In this document: positions 6,897 through 9,698 of the stretch, one piece after another
Numbering within the stretch: the first letter of the stretch is position 1
Layout of the letters: each line of letters opens with the position of its first letter
Assembly: GCA_003554375.1 (NCBI GenBank)
Contig: PWGF01000412.1
Location: 1 to 9,698 of the forward strand
DNA: 9,698 nucleotides
Direction: 5' to 3'
Source of the DNA: Spirochaetaceae bacterium
GTDB taxonomy: Bacteria > Spirochaetota > Spirochaetia > DSM-27196 > SKKC01
Made by a program: the position numbers and the translations under genes
The notes under the pieces: generated by a model
What the model saw: only the letters and a program-made list of their open reading frames with translations
The model's database searches: none
Told to the model about the DNA's origin: nothing

Positions 6897-7230
6897 AACA
6901 GCACGAGATATATCGCTATGGGCCGAGCCCGACGATGCAAGCCCCGCGCAGCTTACCCGCTCGCCGCCTACACCAAGCGCCTACAACACGGCGGGTCCCG
7001 AAACCATAGGCAATCTGCGTCACGCCCTGAACATGTCTCCAACCGTACTGGAGGGGAGGACTCGATGCGGCAGCAGTTGCAGAGAGCGTATCGTGCTTCG
7101 TTCGATCCGGTCAACTGCCGCTCCGTTCTGTCTGAAGCACGGCCATTTGAGCGCGTTGCTATCCGGCTTGCGCGGCCACTGTGGCTCGGAAATCCGCCAT
7201 GGGCGTGTTGTTGTACTTCGGACGTTTGCG

Positions 7231-7253
7231 CCGGGTGTATTGTTGACACCCGG
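7231..7253. promoter_or_regulatory. Operator-like inverted repeat overlapping the metG -35
   Basis: CCGGGTGT (7231-7238), a seven-base spacer, then ACACCCGG (7246-7253): a perfect 8+8-base dyad of 23 bases. It covers the -35 hexamer TTGACA (7243-7248). Because it lies wholly upstream of the predicted transcription start (about 7279), it cannot act as an attenuator of metG RNA and is better read as a DNA-binding site for a dimeric regulator. The regulator is not in this window. Confidence 0.5.
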
Positions 7254-7272
7254 TTCGGGCGCTCCGTATAGT
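7243..7272 (+). promoter_or_regulatory. metG promoter, near-consensus sigma-70 type
   Basis: TTGACA (7243-7248, six of six), 18-base spacer, TATAGT (7267-7272, five of six). The usual start point six to seven bases after the -10 falls at 7278-7279, and the metG ATG begins at 7279. There is no Shine-Dalgarno between the -10 and the ATG; the bases are GCCGCT. The mRNA is therefore predicted to be leaderless. Confidence 0.78.
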
Positions 7273-7278
7273 GCCGCT

Positions 7279-9438
7279 ATGACCAAGCGGCGCCTTATTA
7301 CCTCAGCTCTCCCCTATGTGAACAACATCCCCCATCTCGGGAACCTGATTCAGGTCCTTTCGGCCGATGTCTTTGCCCGCTACTGTCGCCTCGCGGGATA
7401 TGAGACCCTCTATATCTGCGGCACCGATGAGTACGGAACGGCTACGGAGACCCGCGCCCGGGAGGAGGGTATTACCCCTGAAGAGCTGTGTACTCGCTAT
7501 TACACCATTCACAAAGATATCTATGACTGGTTCAACATCTCATTCGACCGGTTCGGGCGGACGTCCACGCCGGAGCACACGGAGATCGCCCAGCACATCT
7601 TCCTCAAGCTGTACGAAAACGGGTACATAAGCGAGCACGAGGTGGAGCAGCTCTACAGCGAGAAGAGCGATATGTTCCTGGCGGACCGGTACGTCAGGGG
7701 AACCTGCCCGTACTGTGAGTATCCGGAAGCGCGTGGGGACCAGTGTGAGTCCTGCGGGAACGTTCTGGATCCGTCGGACCTCATCGAGCCGCGGAGCATG
7801 GTCGACGACAGCAAGCCGGTACTCCGGAAGACCACGCATTTCTACATCAACCTGCCGGCCGTTCTCCCCAAACTCCAGGAGTGGATGAAGGAGGCGAGTA
7901 CCAAAGGGCGCTGGTCGTACAACGCCATCCAGATGACCCAGGGCTGGATTCGGGATGGACTCCGGGAACGGAGCATTACCCGGGACCTCAAGTGGGGCAT
8001 CCCGGTACCGCTTTCGGGGTTCGAGCACAAGGTTTTCTACGTCTGGTTCGACGCTCCGATCGGCTACATCTCCATTACCGCAACGCACACCGACGAGTGG
8101 GAAAGCTGGTGGCGTGATCCGGACAACGTGGAGCTCTTCCAGTTCATCGGCAAAGACAACATTCCTTTCCACACAGTGATCTTCCCTTCCTCACTGTTGG
8201 GAACGGGTGAGCGGTGGACGCTTCTCCATCACATGAGTGCTACCGAGTACTTGAACTACGAGTCCGGGAAGTTCTCGAAGAGCAAAGGGGTTGGCGTTTT
8301 CGGAAACGACTGCCAGGACACCGGCATTCCCCCGGACGTCTGGCGATTCTACATATTCTACAACCGCCCGGAGACCAGCGACGCGGTCTTCACCTGGGAC
8401 GATTTTCAAGAGAAGGTCAACGGCGAGCTGATCGGGAACCTGGCGAACCTGGTGAACCGGACCCTCACCTTCGTGGCGCGCTACTACGACGGCGTCGTAC
8501 CGGAAGGGGCGGGCAGAGACTGGGAGTTCTGGGACGAGGTCAAAGAGCTCGAGGATGGGATCACGGAGAAGCTGGAGTGGGCGGAGCTGAGAGATGCCTT
8601 CCGGAAGGTGTTCGCGTTGAGCTCGTACGGCAATCGCCGTTTTCAGGCGGGAGAGCCGTGGAGGCTTCGGAAGGAGGACCCGGAAGCAACCGGTGCGCTC
8701 CTCGCGGATCTGGTCTATCTGGTCCGCGATCTGGCTATCCTAGTTTCGCCGTTCATCCCCGACGCAGGCCGGCGTATTGCCTCGTTTCTCGGGCTCGAGC
8801 GCCTCTCGTGGGACGATCTCAGAAAGACCACCGGGCTTGCACAACTCAACAGGCCTTCGATTCTCTTCAAGCAGCTCGAGGACAGCCACATTCATAGCCT
8901 CCGCGAGCGCTTCTCCGGAAGCCAGAGCGAGCGGCGGGAGGCGGAGCGTCCTGAGAATCAGTTTGCTCGTCGCGTACGGCTGATCACCGCGCGCATCACG
9001 GAAGTCACCCGACACCCGAAGGCGGATCGCCTGTATGTGGAGCAGGTTGACGATGGCAGCGGAACGGCGCGGCAGATCGTGAGCGGTCTCGTGGGCCACT
9101 ACGCACCGGAGGAGCTCGAGGGGCGTACGGTCGTGCTCGTCGACAATCTGAAGCCTGCGAAGCTCCGCGGGGAGCGTAGTCAAGGGATGCTCCTTGCAGC
9201 TCAGACTGAAGATGAGTCTGTGGTGGAGGTGATCTTCGCCGACGGGGTGGCTCCGGGGGTTGCTGTAGAAGTGGAAGGATTCGGGGTGTCGCAGAGCCCT
9301 GAGCCGATCGACATCGAAACGTTCTTCTCTTTCCCGTTGCGGACCGAAGGTGGCGTTGTCAAGATAGGTGACGCGGCGCTTATGGTAGACGGCAAAGCCC
9401 TGAAGGTTTCGCGCGTACCGGATGGCGCCGTGGGGTAG
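7279..9438 (+). CDS. metG: Methionyl-tRNA synthetase with fused C-terminal tRNA-binding domain
   Basis: Class I aminoacyl-tRNA synthetase charging tRNA-Met with methionine in the cytoplasm. In the 719 residues: ITSALPYVNNIPHLGN (7-22) with the HIGH-type PHLGN; zinc knuckle CPYC (143-146) and CESC (156-159); WFDAPIGYIS (256-265) and FIGKDNIPFHT (289-299) of the active site; KFSKS (331-335) in place of KMSKS, a common MetG variant; then the helical anticodon domain (about 370-535). After a charged linker (540-562), residues 563-670 form a Trbp111/EMAP-like OB-fold tRNA-binding domain (ITEVTRHPKADRLYVEQVD, SGLVGHY, NLKPAKLRGERSQGMLLAA). About 50 further residues end the protein. The start at 7279 is chosen because the conserved domain begins there and the promoter points to it; the same frame is open back to 7033, but that part is unlike MetG. 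A FemAB-like gene follows after 133 bases without an evident terminator. Confidence 0.97.
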   Translation: MTKRRLITSALPYVNNIPHLGNLIQVLSADVFARYCRLAGYETLYICGTDEYGTATETRAREEGITPEELCTRYYTIHKDIYDWFNISFDRFGRTSTPEHTEIAQHIFLKLYENGYISEHEVEQLYSEKSDMFLADRYVRGTCPYCEYPEARGDQCESCGNVLDPSDLIEPRSMVDDSKPVLRKTTHFYINLPAVLPKLQEWMKEASTKGRWSYNAIQMTQGWIRDGLRERSITRDLKWGIPVPLSGFEHKVFYVWFDAPIGYISITATHTDEWESWWRDPDNVELFQFIGKDNIPFHTVIFPSSLLGTGERWTLLHHMSATEYLNYESGKFSKSKGVGVFGNDCQDTGIPPDVWRFYIFYNRPETSDAVFTWDDFQEKVNGELIGNLANLVNRTLTFVARYYDGVVPEGAGRDWEFWDEVKELEDGITEKLEWAELRDAFRKVFALSSYGNRRFQAGEPWRLRKEDPEATGALLADLVYLVRDLAILVSPFIPDAGRRIASFLGLERLSWDDLRKTTGLAQLNRPSILFKQLEDSHIHSLRERFSGSQSERREAERPENQFARRVRLITARITEVTRHPKADRLYVEQVDDGSGTARQIVSGLVGHYAPEELEGRTVVLVDNLKPAKLRGERSQGMLLAAQTEDESVVEVIFADGVAPGVAVEVEGFGVSQSPEPIDIETFFSFPLRTEGGVVKIGDAALMVDGKALKVSRVPDGAVG

Positions 9439-9571
9439 CTTGCCGAAAGACAAGGTGCACAGGATCTGTAAGCGGATGTACCGATAGAGGCGCGGGAATC
9501 AGAGATGGAGGAATGAGCGGCAAGACAGGTGGCCGGCTGCGGACGGTTGAAAGGTCTGGGGGAAGTACGCA

Positions 9572-9698
9572 TTGAACGATTCCGTGACCGCCTCTCCGAT
9601 CCCTCTCGAGCAGCTACACCCCGGGGACAACCTGCTGCAGAGTAGCTATTGGGCGCGCGTAAAGGCCGGTGAGGGGTGGGACGCTCAGGCGTTTCGAC
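9572..9698 (+). CDS. FemA/FemB-type peptidoglycan aminoacyltransferase, 5' part (runs off right edge)
   Basis: The first 42 codons of a gene cut by the window edge. It begins with TTG at 9572, the only start before an in-frame stop at 9548-9550 (the next is GTG at 9584), and has GGGGGAAG (9558-9565) about six bases upstream. The translation contains LEQLHPGDNLLQSSYWARVKAG as a near-continuous motif (12-33), then EGWDAQAFR; the pattern LLQSxxWxxxKxxxGWxAxxF opens FemA/FemB-family proteins, which use aminoacyl-tRNA to add cross-bridge residues to peptidoglycan precursors. The gene starts 133 bases after metG in the same direction with no clear terminator between, so read-through from metG is possible. 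The family call rests on about 30 residues from memory and is moderately sure; the residue added cannot be read from this part. Confidence 0.6.
   Translation, partial: MNDSVTASPIPLEQLHPGDNLLQSSYWARVKAGEGWDAQAFR

Larger units (their letters stand above)
6839..7278. other. Intergenic region between divergent hflK and metG
   Basis: A 440-base gap. Frames open across it on both strands give Arg-, Ser- and Cys-rich translations unlike any family and are taken as GC-rich chance frames. The metG end holds the promoter and dyad listed separately. The hflK end holds a short dyad at 6884-6896 and the AT-rich palindrome GATATATC at 6907-6914, which could contain the hflK -10, but no matching -35 at 16-18 bases was found. 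CTCCA/TGGAG at about 7040-7056 can pair over seven bases. The middle part shows no tRNA or other recognisable element. Confidence 0.6.

Noticed and set aside
6839..6940. N-terminal extension of hflK to an ATG at 6940
   Set aside because: The extra 34 residues are Arg-rich and unlike HflK; the Shine-Dalgarno and conserved start point to 6838.
7100..7108. GTTCGATCC resembling a tRNA T-loop
   Set aside because: The flanking bases do not form a T-stem, and no acceptor or anticodon stem could be assembled around it.
6255..7271. 338-codon plus-strand frame opposite hflK and the intergenic gap
   Set aside because: Ser-, Arg- and Thr-rich translation with no family character; it also crosses the hflK start and the metG promoter.
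7033..7278. 82-codon upstream extension of metG
   Set aside because: It is unlike any MetG N-terminus and lies upstream of the predicted transcription start.
9513..9575. 20-codon frame ending on the TTG start of the FemAB-like gene (ATTGA overlap)
   Set aside because: Its GGAGG lies only about two bases from the ATG, the peptide has no features, and such short frames are expected by chance; a leader peptide cannot be excluded.

Overview
This GC-rich bacterial chromosomal window is most likely from a spirochaete (Spirochaetota, free-living Spirochaeta/Alkalispirochaeta-like). That is inferred from protein character: a 719-residue methionyl-tRNA synthetase with a KFSKS loop and a fused C-terminal tRNA-binding domain, followed by a FemA/FemB-like gene, and a MurE whose amino-acid-selecting motif is not the usual meso-diaminopimelate DNPR. 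No ribosomal RNA, tRNA, CRISPR, insertion sequence or phage gene was seen. Species-level placement is not possible from the sequence alone.

Layout. Positions 1-872 (minus) hold the 5' part of a secreted protein with a degenerate M28-peptidase-like core; it runs off the left edge. A 140-base divergent gap separates it from a nitroreductase (1013-1528, plus). Then come two minus-strand transcription units: hflK-hflC (6838-4791, ATGA overlap, candidate terminator just after hflC) and murE-ddl (4574-1664, 8-base overlap, own promoter directly at the murE start). A 440-base gap (6839-7278) holds the metG promoter and an 8+8-base operator-like dyad. metG (7279-9438, plus) is followed after 133 bases by the first 42 codons of a FemA/FemB-type aminoacyltransferase that leaves the right edge.

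How the genes work together. MurE adds the third residue to the peptidoglycan stem peptide, Ddl makes the terminal D-Ala-D-Ala, and the FemAB-like enzyme probably adds a cross-bridge residue, so three of the seven genes shape the wall peptide. HflK/HflC are inner-membrane SPFH proteins that in E. coli cage the FtsH protease. MetG is a translation housekeeping enzyme.

The most interesting observations are: (i) start signals at metG and murE that place the predicted transcription start on or next to the A of ATG, suggesting leaderless mRNAs; (ii) a perfect inverted repeat over the metG -35 box; (iii) low-complexity Gly/Ala/Pro/Ser/Asp/Arg inserts in three neighbouring proteins, one lying between the metal ligands of Ddl; (iv) the EDPR variant of the MurE selectivity motif, which fits the L-ornithine known from spirochaete peptidoglycan. 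I see no wholly new multi-gene system here.
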